Translations under genes and position numbers: made by a program | Notes under the pieces: model-generated | Database searches by the model: none | Seen by the model: the letters and a program-made list of their open reading frames with translations, nothing else | Told to the model about the DNA's origin: nothing | In this document: piece by piece, positions 1 through 12,569 of the stretch | Position numbering within the stretch: position 1 is the first letter of the stretch | Layout of the letters: each line of letters opens with the position of its first letter | Assembly: GCA_933228675.1 (NCBI GenBank) | Contig: OW121740.1 | Span: 54,204,174 to 54,268,173 of the forward strand | Source: Stomorhina lunata | Lineage: Eukaryota; Arthropoda; Insecta; Diptera; Rhiniidae | Direction of reading: 5' to 3' | Length of the DNA stretch: 64,000 bases

Positions 1-951
1 AAAAATCGTATGAGCGAAAAAGTTATGTAATCACGCACGGGTATTTTTGTTTTTTTTTTTGCTAAATTGTCTTGTTTTTTTCTTAGTCTTTTGCGTTTTT
101 AATAATGAATACCGTAATCTGTGAATCATATTCATAACAAATTGTAAAGTTTCTTTAAAATAACTATTGATTTTTAAAGCTTTACTATTCAAACTTAAAA
201 GAAATATTTTAAAATAGCATAAATTTTGAAAGAAGAATTTTCAAGGCAATCGAACTACTCAATTTTTAAAATTTTCTTAAATTTTTTTTTAATTTACTAA
301 AAAAGGAACAAAATCTTATATAGAGATTATTTTTTACAACAACAAATTTTGAGTTAAAATAAAATTTGAGCGATATTTTAAATCTTTACACAGAAGACAT
401 CAAAATATTCTTAAAATAGTACAAGAAATTTAAAATGTTTGTTTCTTAAACCTTTTTAATTCAAATTATAATAAGCAAAGTTTCTTTCCTAAGTCTTTTG
501 ATTTTACAAGAACATCTTCTAGGCACATTTTAAAAATTTATGGAGTTTGTTTCTTAAGTCTTATGTTTAAATTTTGCAAGTTTGTTTCTTAAATCTTTTA
601 TTTTTCAAATTATTGTAAATAAAATTTGTTTCCTAACTCTTGATTATCCAAAATACATTTTGTCGTTATATTAAATCTCTTCTAAGAGCATTTGCAAGTT
701 TGTTTCTTAAGTCTTTTGTTATTATATCAAATTTTTCTTAAAATGGCAAAAGAAATTTTGCAAGTTTGGTTCTTAAATCTTTTATTTCTCAAATCATCAC
801 AAACAAAGTTTGTTTCCTAAGTCTTTTGATTCTACGAAATACAATTTGTCGTTACTGAAAGTCTCTTCTACGAACATTTTAAAATTTGTGCAAGTTTGTT
901 TCTTAATAATTTAAATTTCTTCTGAAGTAATTTCAAAATTTTTTATAATTT
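1..951. repeat. degenerate dispersed T-rich repeat, no gene
   Basis: No gene is visible. From about 430 to 930 a phrase close to GTTTCTTAARTCTTTT recurs every 60-190 bases. The same phrase reappears at 2705-2860 and 3430-3520, on the far side of the 31-bp satellite. I infer that the satellite sits inside an older degenerate repeat domain. Confidence 0.5.
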
Positions 952-2672
952 TTTCATATAGAAACATTTTCTATAGAATTTTTTTCATATAGATAAATTT
1001 TCTATAGAAATTTTTTCACATATAAAAATTTTCTATAAAATTTTTTTTATATAAAAACATTTTCTATTGAATCTTTTTTATATAGAAAAATTTTCCAAAG
1101 AAATTTTTTTGTATAAAACAATTTTCTATAAAAATTTTTTCGTATAAAAAAATTTTCTATAGAAATTTTTTCATATAGAAACATTTTCTTTAGAAATTTT
1201 TTCATATAGAAAAATTTTTCTATAGAAATTTTTTCATATAGAAAAATTTTATATAGAAAATTTTCCATAGAATTTTTTTTATAGAAAAATTTTCTATAGA
1301 AATTTTTTCATAAAGAAAAATTTTCTATAGAAATTTTTTCATATAGAAAAATTTTCTATAGAAATTTTTTCATATAGAAAAATTTTCTATAGAAATTTTT
1401 TCATATAGAAAAATTTTCTATAGAAACTTTTTCATATAGAAAAATTTTCTATAGAAACTTTTTCAAATAGAAAAATTTTCTATAGAAATTTTTTCATATA
1501 GAAAAATTTTCTATAGAATTTTTTTTTTTTCATATAGAAAAATTTTCTATAGAAATTTTTTCATATAGAAAAATTTTCTATAGAAATTTTTTCATAAAGA
1601 AAAATTTTCTATAGAAATTTTTTCATATAGAAAAATTTTCTATAGAAATTTTTTCATATAGAAAAATTTTCTATAGAAATTTTTTCATATAGAAGAATTT
1701 TCTATAGAAATATTTTCATATAGAAAAATTTTCTATAGCAATTTTTTCATATAGAAAATTTTCTATAGAAATTTTTTCTTTAAAAAAAATTTCTATAGAA
1801 ATTTTTTCATATAAAAAAATTTTCTATAGAAATTTTTTCATATAGAAAAATTTCTATAGAAATTTTTTCATATAGAAAAATTTCTATAGAAATTTTTTCA
1901 TATAGAAAAATTTTCTATAGAAATTTTTTCATATAGAAAAATTTTCTATAGAAATTTTTTCATATAGAAAAATTTTCTATAGAAATTTTTTCATATAGAA
2001 AAATTTTCTATAGAAATATTTTCATATAGAAAAATTTTCTATAGAAATATTTTCATATAGAAAAATTTTCTATAGCAATTTTTTCATATAGAAAAATTTT
2101 CTATAGAAATTTTTTCATTAAAAAAAAATTTCTATAGAAATTTTTTTATATAAAAAAATTTTCTAAAGAAATTTTTTCATATAGAAAAATTTTCGATAGA
2201 AATTTTTTCATATAGAAAAATTTCTATAGAAATTTTTTCATATAGACAAATTTTCTATAGAAATTATTTCATATAGAATTTTTTTCGTATAGAAAAATTT
2301 TCCATAGAAATTTTTTCATATAGAAAAATTTTCTATAGAAATTTTTTTATATAGAAAAATTTTCAATATAAATTTTTTCATATAGAAAAATTTTCTATAG
2401 AAATTTTTTCATATAGAAAAATTTTCTATAGAAATTTTTTCATATAGAAAAATTTTCTATAGAAATTTTTTCATATAGAAAAATTTTCTATAGAAATTTT
2501 TTCATATAGAAAAATTTTCTATAGAAATTTTTTCATATAGAAAATTTTTCAATAGAAATTTTTTCATATAAAAAAGTTAAAAAAAAAAAATTCATAAAGA
2601 AAAATTTTCTTTAGAAATTTTTTCATATAGAAAATTTTTTTATAGAAATTTTTTCTTATAGAAAAATTTTGC
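952..2672. repeat. satellite A, 31-bp tandem array
   Basis: About 55 tandem copies of a 31-bp unit containing TTTTCTATAGAAA, a T run, CATATAG and AAAAATTT. The core TCTATAGA is a perfect palindrome and most of the unit can pair with itself. Central copies (about 1290-1720 and 1890-2100) are nearly identical, while the edges are diverged, as expected for arrays homogenised by unequal exchange. ORFs crossing it are low-complexity artefacts. Confidence 0.93.
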
Positions 2673-5460
2673 TCGATATATAAAAAAATTCTAAAAATAG
2701 TAAATGAAAAAAGTTTGTTTTTTGAATCTTTTATTTTTTAGAATTGTAGCAAACAATGTTTCTTTCTTAAGACTTTTGATCTTTGTTAATTTTTACTATA
2801 TTTTAAATTTTCTTAAAGGAAATTTTTCATAAAGTTTTTTCTTAAATCTTTTGTTTTTCAAGGACTAGCAAATTAAATACAGCTCGTAACTTTAGGACAA
2901 CCTTAGACTATATATGTAGTTATCAGAACAGTAAATTTTTTTTGCCACATTTTAAGAGGCTGCGACGTGGGTGACTCATTTTCATTTTCCCCAGACTCGT
3001 GGGATCCAAAATTAACATATTTAGAATAGAACAAAAAGTAAAGGAAACTTTTCACGTTAGAAATATTTGCTTTTCTGGGGTCAAGTTGCTTCGAAAACTG
3101 AGTTTGGCTAAAGGCTAAGTGATGTATTTTTTAAAGACTGATAGCTAATATACATTTTTTGTCAAAAATAAAATCATTTGGTCAAAAGAACACTAAAACA
3201 AATAAACTCACAAAAAAACATAAATTTCATGATTACGTGTGTATGCCTTAGCATTTTCTAATTGGATTATAGTCTTCACTAGTTCTTTCCGAATTAGATT
3301 AAAAGCGTTATACTCTATTTCTATGGGACTTTTCAAGACGACCATACGGCAAAAGAAAGTATGAAGTGCAGTATCTTTATATTATAGAGTCTTTGCTTGG
3401 TGCAAATCCAATGTTGATTCCATTCAGTCCTTTACATTTGTTTCTTAAATCTTTTGTATTTTGCATCTTCATCGCAAGTTTCTTTCTTAAGTCTTTTGAT
3501 ATTAGTTTATATAATTTATTAAAACTAGAGTTTTTTGTTTGAAAAATAATGTTCCCATTTAAAAAAAAAAAATATAACTTTACAAGAAAAAAAAGTATCT
3601 TTCAAGAAAAAAGTACCTTTTCAAGAAAAAAAAGTACCTTTAAAGAAAAAAAGTACCTTTTAAAGAAAAAAAGTACTTTTCACGAAATAAAGTTCTCTTT
3701 AGATACACTTTTTTATATTGTAGCGAAAGAATTTTGCTTTCAGTTCAAAGTAGAGTAGTAATGCAGTTGGCGCTATAATAGAACAAAGCCTAACATTTTA
3801 TGTATAAGTCAAAACTTTAGAGTGTATCGAAAAAGATTAACTTTAACTCTAGTGATGTTTCAAATTAATCTCTTAATAAGTTAAGCAATTATATTACTTA
3901 TCCTCTTTAGTTATTTGTAGCTAAAGACTTAACTTAAACTTCAGTTTCTTAAGAAATTAACTTTTCTTTTCACATCCTCTTTTAAAGATAATCTTTAGGA
4001 AAAAAATACTTAAAGCTTAACTCCACCTTTCACCAAAAGATGGTAGAAAAAAGCCATAAAAATGCAACTATATGAACAATTAAAACAAAATATATAACCA
4101 ACAAATTAATCATACAAGTTGTTTTAATAGTTTATTTATAGTTTTGTTAACATTTAAAGATTTATTTCTTTGGGAAAAGACAGTTTTGAAATTTAAAATT
4201 TACTACTTTTTATTAAGGGAAAAAAAGTAAACTTTTGTAAAAACTTGGAAAGCGACCTAGTGGGAGTTATAGGATTAGATGAGAACATATAGAAACCATT
4301 TTCAAAGATTCCAAAACAAGTGCAAAATTTCGATATATTTGCAAAAAACTGTTTTCGGGTAGATCAGTGTACTTTAGTACCTTCAACGTTCACATTTTCA
4401 GAGCGATTCTAAAATTTTAAACAGTTTTGGAAAGTGAAGGAACCAAACTTTTACAAACTGTTTACATAGGCCTTATATTCTAAGAAATTACGAAAGTTTT
4501 TATCCAAAGTTTCGCTTTTTTAAAAAAATTGTTCGCAACCTTTAAAATTTAAAAGCAATTATTTCAACTTTTTCTATAAAAACCTTAAAATTTTAAACCG
4601 TTTCGGAAAGTCAAGGAATTAAGCTTTTACAAGCTGTATACATGAGGTTTATATTCTAAGAAATTAGGTAAGTTTTTATTCAAAGTTTCATCTTTAAAAA
4701 AAATCGTAATCTTTAAAATGTAAAAGCAATTATTTCAACTTTTTACTATCAAAAGCTATTTGATTTATACAGTCTTTTAAAGCTAGTTCTATATAGAAAA
4801 AATGAGGTATTACTTATTATTATCGGTTAACATTTACAAAAGTTATTCAACTTTTTCCAAAGTTAAAATTTTTCGATTGCTAGTCGGTTTATAAAAAGCT
4901 TAATAACTTATAGGTTTTCTGATTTAAAAAATGAAAACAGCGTTTTATTAGGAACTAAATTCTCTTGTTATATTGATATAAACTTTTATGAACTTTCATA
5001 TGATATAAAGCTATAAAAAGCTACTAAAGTAAAAAAAGTGGACAAAAAAAGCCCTTTTGATTTCCAAATGTATCAAAAAAGATATGCCATTCTAAACCGA
5101 AATAAAATCGGATACAAACTGGCTAAGCTATGGATCGATAAGTTGACGTAACTCGTCGAAATCGGTTTTTTGCGTATAACTCTTAAATTAGGAGGTATTT
5201 CTGAAATTCTTTTGCTCTATTTGTTATGTAATTAATAAGGCCTACATTCCAAGCTAGGTCGTTTCCCCAGTTTTTTTAGTGCAACAGTGCCAAAAACCTA
5301 CCCCCTAATTCATAAACGAAAAATAAAACTAGGACATACAAAATATCTACTATAAGTCATTGATCATTTTATAATTCGTTTATGAATTAGGGAGCTAAAG
5401 TTTATACAGGCTCATAAAGTAACTAGTGTATTTTGCACTTAAGCCAAAAAAAAACAAAAA
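2673..5460. other. AT-rich intergenic DNA, no gene seen
   Basis: No gene, RNA or complete mobile element is recognised apart from the short element at 3205-3405. A run of AAAGAAAAAAAGTACCTTT-like repeats lies at 3560-3690. A pair of related stretches at 4420-4560 and 4590-4760 (phrase GAAAGTCAAGGAA then TACAAGCTGT) looks like a degenerate duplication of about 180 bp. Confidence 0.6.
3205..3405 (+). mobile_element. short dispersed inverted-repeat element, copy 1
   Basis: This is the first of three related about 200-bp copies (others at 10672-10895 on the minus strand and 16926-17196). Shared blocks include TTTCATGA.TACGTG, CTAGTTSTTTCCGAATTAGA, TAAAAGCG.TATACTC and ACGACCATA. This copy is the most diverged. 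The family looks like a non-autonomous MITE; its superfamily cannot be told. Confidence 0.6.
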
Positions 5461-5540
5461 ATAAGTAAGAAAGTGCTATAGTCGGTCAATCCCGACCATA
5501 CAATACCCTTCACCACTAAAGTCAAAGGTGCTCTTTTTCG
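5461..5540 (-). mobile_element. end fragment of dispersed hairpin-end repeat
   Basis: This is the reverse complement of the right end of the repeat at 24590-25396: AAGTAAGAAAGTGCTATAG, the GTCGGTCAATCCCGACC hairpin, and ATACCCTTCACCAC. Only the terminal about 75 bp remain, followed by unrelated sequence. Confidence 0.7.
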
Positions 5541-5689
5541 TGCATAAAGAGCATAAAGACACGGGTCGGCGCAAAGAGAACGGAACAAAGAAATAGTCAA
5601 GAGTTGCCGTGTTTTTATACTTTTAACTAAAATAGGTATTTTTTTTAAATGTGTAGTTCTAACGTTTTAAAAAGAAAACGTTTTCTACT

Positions 5690-8340
5690 CCAATTTTTTT
5701 TTAATATTTTTACCAAAAGTTTTTCTATAGAAAATATTTTTTATCAAAAATTTTTCTATAGAAAATTTTTTTATTAAAAACTTGTCTATAGAAAATTTTT
5801 TTTTATCAAAAATTTTTGTATAGAACATTTTTTTATCAAAAATTTTTCTATAGAAAATTTCTTTATCAAAAATTATTCTATAGAAAGTTTTTTTTATCAA
5901 AAATTTTTCTATAGAAAATTCGTTTATCAAAAATGTTTCTATAGAAAGTTTTTTATCAAAAATTTTTCTATAGAAAATTTTTTTATCAAAAATTTTTCTA
6001 TAGAAAATTTTTTTATCAATAATTTTTCTAGAGAAAATTTTTTTATCAATAATTTTTCTATACAAAATTTTTTTATCAAAAATTTTTCTATAGAAAATTT
6101 TTTCATTAAAAATGTTTCACTAGAAAATTTTTTAATTAAAAATTTTTTCTATAGAAACATTTTTCTATAGAAAATTCTTTTTATCAAAAATTTTTCTATA
6201 GAAAATGTTTTTGATCAAAAATTTTTCTATAGAAAATGTTTTTGATCAAAAATTTTTCTATAGAAAATTTTTTTATCAAAAATTTTTCTATAGAAAATTT
6301 TGTTATCAAAAATTTTTATATAGAAAATTTTTTTATCAAAAATTTTTCTATAGAAATCATTTTTATAAAAAATTTTTCTATAGAAAATATTTTATCAAAA
6401 ATTTTTTTATAGAAGATTTTTTTATTAAAAATTTAATATAAACTTTTTTTATAGAAAAACTTTTGATGAAAAAATTTTCTATAGAAAAAATTTTAATCAA
6501 AATATTTTTTATAGAAAAATTTTTGATAAAAATATATTTTATAGAAAAATTTTTAACCAAAAATTTTTCTATAGAAAATTTTTTTAACCAAAAATTTTTC
6601 TATAGAAATTTTTTTTATCAAAAATTTTTCTATAGAAAATTTTTTGTTCAAAAATGTTTGTTTATCAAAAATGTTTCTATAGAAAGTTTTTTATCAAAAA
6701 TTTTTCTATACAAAATTTTTTTATCAAAAATTTTTCTATAGAAAATTTTTTAATTAAAAATGTTTCACTGGAAAATTTTTTAATTAAAAATTTTTTTTAT
6801 AGAAACGTTTTTCTATAGAAAATTCTTTTTATCAAAAATTTTTCTATAGAAAATGTTTTTGTTCAAAAATTTTTCTATAGAAAATTTTTTTATCAAAAAT
6901 TTTTCTATAGAAAATTTTGTTATCAAAAATTTTTATATAGAAAATTTTTTTATCAAAAATTTTTCTATAGAAAACATTTTTATAAAAAATTTTTCTATAG
7001 AAAATATTTTATCAAAAATTTTTTTATAGAAGATTTTTTTATTAAAAATTTAATATAAACTTTTTTACAGAAAAACTTTTGATGAAAAAATTTTCTATAG
7101 AAAAAATTTTAATAAAAATATTTTTTATAGAAAAATTTTTGATAAAAATATATTTTATAGAAAAATTTTTAACCAAAAATTTTTCTATAGAAAATTTTTT
7201 TAACCAAAAATTTTTCTATAGAAATTTTTTTTATCAAAAATTTTTCTATAGAAAATTTTTTGTTCAAAAATGTTTGTTTATCAAAAATGTTTCTATAGAA
7301 AGTTTTTTATCAAAAATTTTTTTATACAAAATTTTTTTATCAAAAATTTTTCTATAGAAAATTTTTTAATTAATAATGTTTCACTGGAAAATTTTTTAAT
7401 TAAAAATTTTTTTTATAGAAACATTTTTCTATAGAAAATTCTTTTTATCAAAAATTTTTCTATAGAAAATGTTTTTGATCAAAAATTTTTCTATAGAAAA
7501 TTTTTTTATCAAAAATTTTTCTATAGAAAATTTTGTTATCAAAAATTTTTATATAGAAAATTTTTTTATCAAAAATTTTTCTATAGAAAACATTTTTATA
7601 AAAAATTTTTCTATAGAAAATATTTTATCAAAAATTTTTTTATAGAAGATTTTTTTATTAAAAATTTAATATAAACTTTTTTTATAGAAAAACTTTTGAT
7701 GAAAAAATTTTCTATAGAAAAAATTTTAATAAAAATATTTTTTATAGAAAAATTTTTGATAAAAATATATTTTATAGAAAAATTTTTAACCAAAAATTTT
7801 TCTATAGAAAATTTTTTTAACCAAAAATTTTTCTATAGAAAATCTTTTTATCAAAAATTTTTCTATAGAAAATTTTTTTATCAAAAATTTTTCTATAGAA
7901 AATTTTTTTATTAAAAATTATATATAAATTATATTAAACATAATATATTTTTATCAAAAATTTTTCTATAAATAATATTTTTATTAAAATTTTTTCTATA
8001 GAAAATTTTTTCATCAAAAGTTTTTCTATAAAAAATATTTATATTACATTTTTTTCTATAGAAAATTTTTTATCAAAAATTTTTCTATAAAAAATATTTC
8101 TATTAACATTTTTTCTTTAGAAAATTATTCAAAAATTTTTCTATAGAAAATTTTTTATCAAAAATTTTTCTATAAAATTTTTTTTATTAAAAATTATTTT
8201 ATTAAAAATTTTTTTATAAAAAATTTTTTTTTTATTAAAATTTTTTTTTTTATTAAAAATTTTTTTATAGAAAATTTTTTATCAAAAATTTTTCTATAGA
8301 AATTTTTTTTTATTAAAAATTTTTCTAAAGAAAATTTTAA
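5690..8340. repeat. satellite B, 30-bp tandem array
   Basis: About 85 copies of a 30-bp unit: TTTTTCTATAGAAAA, a T run, ATCAAAAATT. It shares the palindromic TCTATAGA core with satellite A but has a different spacer and a period that is a multiple of three. That is why 10-residue-repeat ORFs such as KIFYRKIFDK run through it; these are not genes. The right edge (7920-8340) is degraded, with longer A/T runs. Confidence 0.93.
6463..7914. repeat. higher-order repeat of about 616 bp in satellite B
   Basis: The same stretch of variant 30-bp monomers begins at 6463, 7079 and 7696, spacings of 616 and 617 bp. The first two copies encode the same 92-residue frame. The third diverges only near its end. 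This is a recent multi-monomer duplication superimposed on the 30-bp array. Confidence 0.88.
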
Positions 8341-8357
8341 TACTCATTTTCACGAGT

Positions 8358-8937
8358 TTAATTCTGTGGATTGGTGCTAAAAGCGCCAATGTAATTTTTT
8401 GGCTGTTTTGAGTTAAATATTGCATTTGATTCCCTTATTTACCCTCATTTGTATGGCTTCAACAGTTAATCTCTAACTTAACTCAGAACAGATTTATAAG
8501 GATTTTTCTAGGCAATGTTACTATGAATTTATATGGAAAATAAAAATTTTAAATCCAATTTTCTCAAAACTACTTTTAGTGAACCGCCGTGGTATAGCAG
8601 GTTAGTCATCCACCTAGGACACCAGAGGCCCAAGTTCGATCCCTGGCCAGACTCACTTGAAAAAAATAAATTTTCAAGAAAGCGGCGGTTCACCTCATAA
8701 CTCAGCTAGCCACTGGTTATTGAGTATTTGGCTATGTAAAACTTCTCTAACTAATGCATTTGCCGTTCGGAGCCGGCGTTAAAACGTAGGTCCCTTTCAA
8801 TGAGTCTAAAAATAGAATCGGATGCAGCTCATTGTCTGAGAGAAGTACACCTTGTTCCAATTGGAATGTTGTCGGGGAATTATATATATATATACTTTTT
8901 TGACATTGGCCCTTTTAGCACCAAGCCATAGAATTAA
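8358..8937. mobile_element. TTAA-flanked inverted-repeat element hosting a SINE
   Basis: The left end reads TTAA then TTCTGTGGATTGGTGCTAAA. The right end is its near-perfect reverse complement (GCACCAAGCCATAGAA) followed by TTAA. The imperfect inverted repeats are about 31 bp. The interior is mostly a SINE (8581-8880). A TTAA duplication is typical of piggyBac-type elements, but the DNA is AT-rich and no transposase is present, so the superfamily is tentative. Confidence 0.6.
8581..8880 (+). mobile_element. tRNA-derived SINE, copy 1
   Basis: The tRNA-like head starts GAACCGCCGTGG, with an A-box-like GTGGTATAGCAGGTTAGTC and a B-box-like AAGTTCGATCCC. The tRNA-unrelated body contains AACTCAGCTAGCCACTGG, GTAAAACTTCTCTAACTA and AACGTAGGTCCCTTTCAATG. 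The copy ends near GGGGAATTATATATA. Further copies lie at 20128-20436 and 48098-48185 (truncated). Internal polymerase III promoters are expected from the class; the parent tRNA is not identified. Confidence 0.75.
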
Positions 8938-8999
8938 TGATCGCGGTATTTACGAAATCAAAAAAAAATCATAGGCTGGTGGTATGGGCTGCCTACTCC

Positions 9000-9610
9000 T
9001 GATGACGACAAATATTTGCTATATTTTTTCATCATACAAACATTTTCTCTAGATTATATATTTAAGTGTTTCCGTCATTTCGCTAGGCTAGGGTCAAATG
9101 TGGACCGATTATCTTGAAATTTTGCAAATTTTTTAGAGTTTTTACAAAAACTGTGTATGCCAAAAATAAACTTAAAATTGTCATTATCTTTAGATTTGCG
9201 AGCGTTTTAATGTTATTTGTCTCATCTAGTGCCTTTTGATAGAAGTGTTTGTATGGGTGCTATGGTCAAATGTGAACCGATATCAACGAAATTTGGTACA
9301 GTGATTTTGGTTTACATAATTAGTATTGTTTTAAATTTCATGATATTTGTGGCCAAAATATCAATTCCGAGAAGTGGGACCTATAAAAAGTACCATAATT
9401 AATGGACCGATTTTGACAAATTTCATTACCCATAGTCCCAAATTATTAAAAAAAATTATATGTGCCAAATTTCATCAAATTTTCTTTAGAATTGCATACT
9501 TTGATTGCATGGGGGTCCAAGTGATTCTAAGTCTATTGGTATACTAAAAGGTGGGTCTAGAACATATTTCTATGCGTTACACACATCATCACAAACTTAT
9601 AATACCTTTT
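9000..9610 (-). mobile_element. dispersed hairpin-end repeat, diverged copy
   Basis: Reading the minus strand, this matches most of 24590-25396: ATAATACCTTTT end, TGTGTAACGCATAGAAATAT, the GGACCCCCATGCAA region and GGTCCACATTTGACCCTAGC. Short ORFs crossing it on either strand share SHLVPFDR / SHLVRFEK peptides only because they are copies of one non-coding repeat. Confidence 0.7.
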
Positions 9611-10671
9611 AAAAGCTGGATATAAGTTAGAAAAAAGCTAGAAACGAATCTACAGCTTAACAAGAAGTCAATGATGTATATATTGGAAAAAACATAAATA
9701 ATAATAGTCATAACTTTAAACAAAGTATTTAAATACGTACATATACACTAGATACAAACATATAAATTTTCACATTCATAAATTTTCTTTTTCAAAAGAA
9801 AATCTAAGCAAATTCCCACTTTAAAAACATCATCTAGCAAACTTAAGAGCAATGATTTCTAACAAATATTAAACATAAAGTTATTCATGTTTACTAGGAA
9901 TTTCCAGTAAATCATCGAACATTCAACTGTCTTTTTTAAAATGCAATAAAATAATAACAACAACAACCAGCATAACAAGTAAAATTCATACTAAAATACA
10001 AATATTTATACTAATATACTTTTCTATACAGTTTTTAATACATACTTACAAACAACTGCTTACACACATATAAACAACTGCTAGTAAACTTGGAAAACCT
10101 AAAGTTTATTTATTTCTTTTTTTTATAGCGAATTTTCCTTTAGTCATAATGATTTTGTTGTTTTCATTGTTGTTGTTGTTGCTGCTGCTGCTCAACAAAA
10201 AAATGGCTTCAGCAAGTGTTTCATTTAAAAATTTTCCTACTCTTGTTTATTTTTTTTTTTCAATTCCTCTCGCTCTCGTATTCTCTAGATGTGTAAAATA
10301 ACGGTAACTGTATTAAATGTGTTTTTCTTTATTTATTTGTGGCGAGTGTGTGTGTGTAAGAGTGTGTGTTAAGTTTATGTATACAATTAGTTGTTGTTGT
10401 TTATAGTTAAAGTTTGTTTGTGTTATTTTTCTCAACTTTCCACCAGGCGACCATGAGTCGAAGGTATGTGACTGTTTTTCTTTATACGAAAAGCAAATCG
10501 AAAATATGTGAAAAAACTGAAATAGAAAACAACAAAAAAAGTAAAACAAAACATATCAAAGGGAACAGTGGGTCTACATAAGAAAAAAAGGAGTTTATTA
10601 ATAAAAAATTTCAAATTTAGGTTGAACAGGAACAGATTAAAAAAGGACAACTTATTCAAAAAATGACTTTT
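9611..10671. other. intergenic DNA with CA/GT and CAA/CTG microsatellites
   Basis: No gene is recognised. There is a GTTGTTGTTGTTGCTGCTGC run at about 10166-10190 and GTGTGTGTGTAAGAGTGTG at about 10348-10370. Overlapping minus-strand frames here (about 10313-10731) are low-complexity Phe/Leu/Ser and resemble no family I know. Confidence 0.5.
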
Positions 10672-10895
10672 ACTCAAGATCAAAGACTCTAAAATATAAA
10701 GATGTTGCACTTGCATATATTGATTTGCCATATGGTCGTTTTAAAAAGTCCCATAAAAAAGGGAGTATATCGCTTTTACTCTAATTCGGAAACAACTAAT
10801 CGAGATGATTATCCAATAAGAGAAAGCTGAGGCACACACACGTGCTCATGAAATGTATGTTTGTTTGTGCGTTTATGTGTTTTTCATTGTTTTAC
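10672..10895 (-). mobile_element. short dispersed inverted-repeat element, copy 2
   Basis: On the minus strand this aligns with 16926-17196 throughout, including AATGAAAAACACA.AAACGCAC, CATTTCATGAG.ACGTG, TTAGTTGTTTCCGAAT, GGTATACTCCCTTTTTTATG-like sequence, ACGACCATA, and the end GCAACATCTTTATAT. It is the best-preserved pair of the family. Confidence 0.65.
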
Positions 10896-12569
10896 TTTAA
10901 TTTTTAAATTTGGCAGAAAAAATTTTTATATTATATTGACTTTGCCCAAGATATTCAAATGGCATTTAAAATGTTGTGACTTATTTTTAACACCAAAAAA
11001 TCCCTTTTAAAACTAAGAAAGATAGGTACTTGACTTTATTAAAAATTACGTTTTTACAAAGATCCCTAAAGTACTTATTTGCAATTGGAGTTGTTCTAGT
11101 ATCCACTTTAAGTACTTTGAGCTTAAAATTGTATAGACATAATTTACGCCTAAATTTTACTTTAAAGTAATTTTAATATGTACTTTTTCAAGAAATGATA
11201 CTTTTTATGACAGTAAATAACTTCAGATGTAACTACAGACATAGAGAAAATAAAAATAAATTAAAGATAGGAGATAGACTAAATCAATGAGTTCAGACTA
11301 AAACTTTGAAGAAAAATAAATTTTTTTAATAAAATGTACCATTTTCAGATAAAGTACTTTTAAAAAAAATTACATTGTCTTAAAAAAAACATACCTTTTA
11401 AGATAAGAGTATCATTAAAAAGAGTACGATAAAAATTTTAAAGCTAAGAAAAGTAGTAAGTACTTTTTAATTCATGTTTTTAAGCAAATTTTGCTTTATT
11501 TATGAGAAAGTGCAGAAATTAAAAAAGGAAGCGAAACTTTTAGAAACGTGTAGCGATGGACAGACAAATTTTAAAGAAAAAGTTAATTTTTCTACCAAAT
11601 AAGTATTAAAAAAATAAAATACATTTTTTAAAAATTTGCTAAAATTTTGACAATTAGACAATATATAGAGCTACGATTGTAAATTGAACTATATAGAGCC
11701 AATTATTGAACCAATTATAGGAATGGACAGATAGATTTTAAAGAAAAAGTAAATTTTTTAAAAATAAAGTAAAAAACAAAGTACATTTTTAAAAAATTTG
11801 CTAAAAAGTACTTTTTTTAAAGAATTACCCATTTTAAGAGAGGAATCTTTTTAAGAAAAATAAATTAAGAAATTAAAAAAAAGGAAGTGAAACTAAAATT
11901 TTAGAGAAAAAGTTAATTTTTTTTAACCAAATAAGTACTTAAAACAGTACTTTTTCAAAATCTTTTGCTATTTTAAGAAAACCTATTGTCTTAAGAAAAG
12001 TACTTTTTTGAAAGAAAGATAATTTTTAAGAGAAGTAAGTTTTTTTTGAAAAATTACTTTAAAGATTATCAAGCTTTTTTTGAAGCAAAAGTACTTTTTA
12101 AGAAAATAAAATTGTGGAAAGAAATATTTTAAGAAAATTTAATTTATACAAAAGTACCAATTTATGGCGACTTCAAAAGAGGAAATACATCTTTAAGAAG
12201 AAAGGACGGAAGATAAGACAATAAAAAAAGTAAACATTTTAAGAAAAAGTACCTTTAGAAGAAAAAGTACTCTTTTTAACCAAACTTGCTTTTTAGATGA
12301 AAAAATTCTATACTAGACGAGAGAAGATTTTTAAGGACAAATGTAATTTTGAAGCTGAGAACTTTTTTTAAGTACCTTTTTAAAGAAATAGTACTTTTTA
12401 AGCAAAAGAGTAAATACTAAAAAAGTACTTATTAAAGTAACGTTATATTTTCAAAGAATAGTTACCAATGTTAACTTACCATTTTCAGAATAGTTAAGTT
12501 TTAAAGACAAAAAATGCTTTTTGGAAGTAAAATTAAGTTGAAGAGACAAGAAGATATAGTTTTACAACA
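10896..12569. repeat. degenerate AAAGTACTTTT-rich tract
   Basis: No gene. The palindrome AAAGTACTTT or one-base variants occur dozens of times at irregular spacing. A duplicated stretch (ATGGACAGACAAATTTTAAAG at 11556 and ATGGACAGATAGATTTTAAA at 11723) shows older tandem structure. The tract runs into the regular 18-bp array at 12570 and looks like its decayed older part. Confidence 0.6.

Noticed and set aside
952..2672. CRISPR-like array
   Set aside because: Repeats are contiguous tandem units with no unique spacers, in a eukaryotic genome.
5685..7914. Multiple ORFs of 60-126 codons with KIFYRKIFDK-type repeats
   Set aside because: They follow from the 30-bp period of satellite B, occur on both strands and have no unique sequence.
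9217..9402. SHLVPFDR-type small proteins (also near 24884 and 55337)
   Set aside because: Same peptide appears wherever the dispersed hairpin-end repeat occurs; non-coding repeat.
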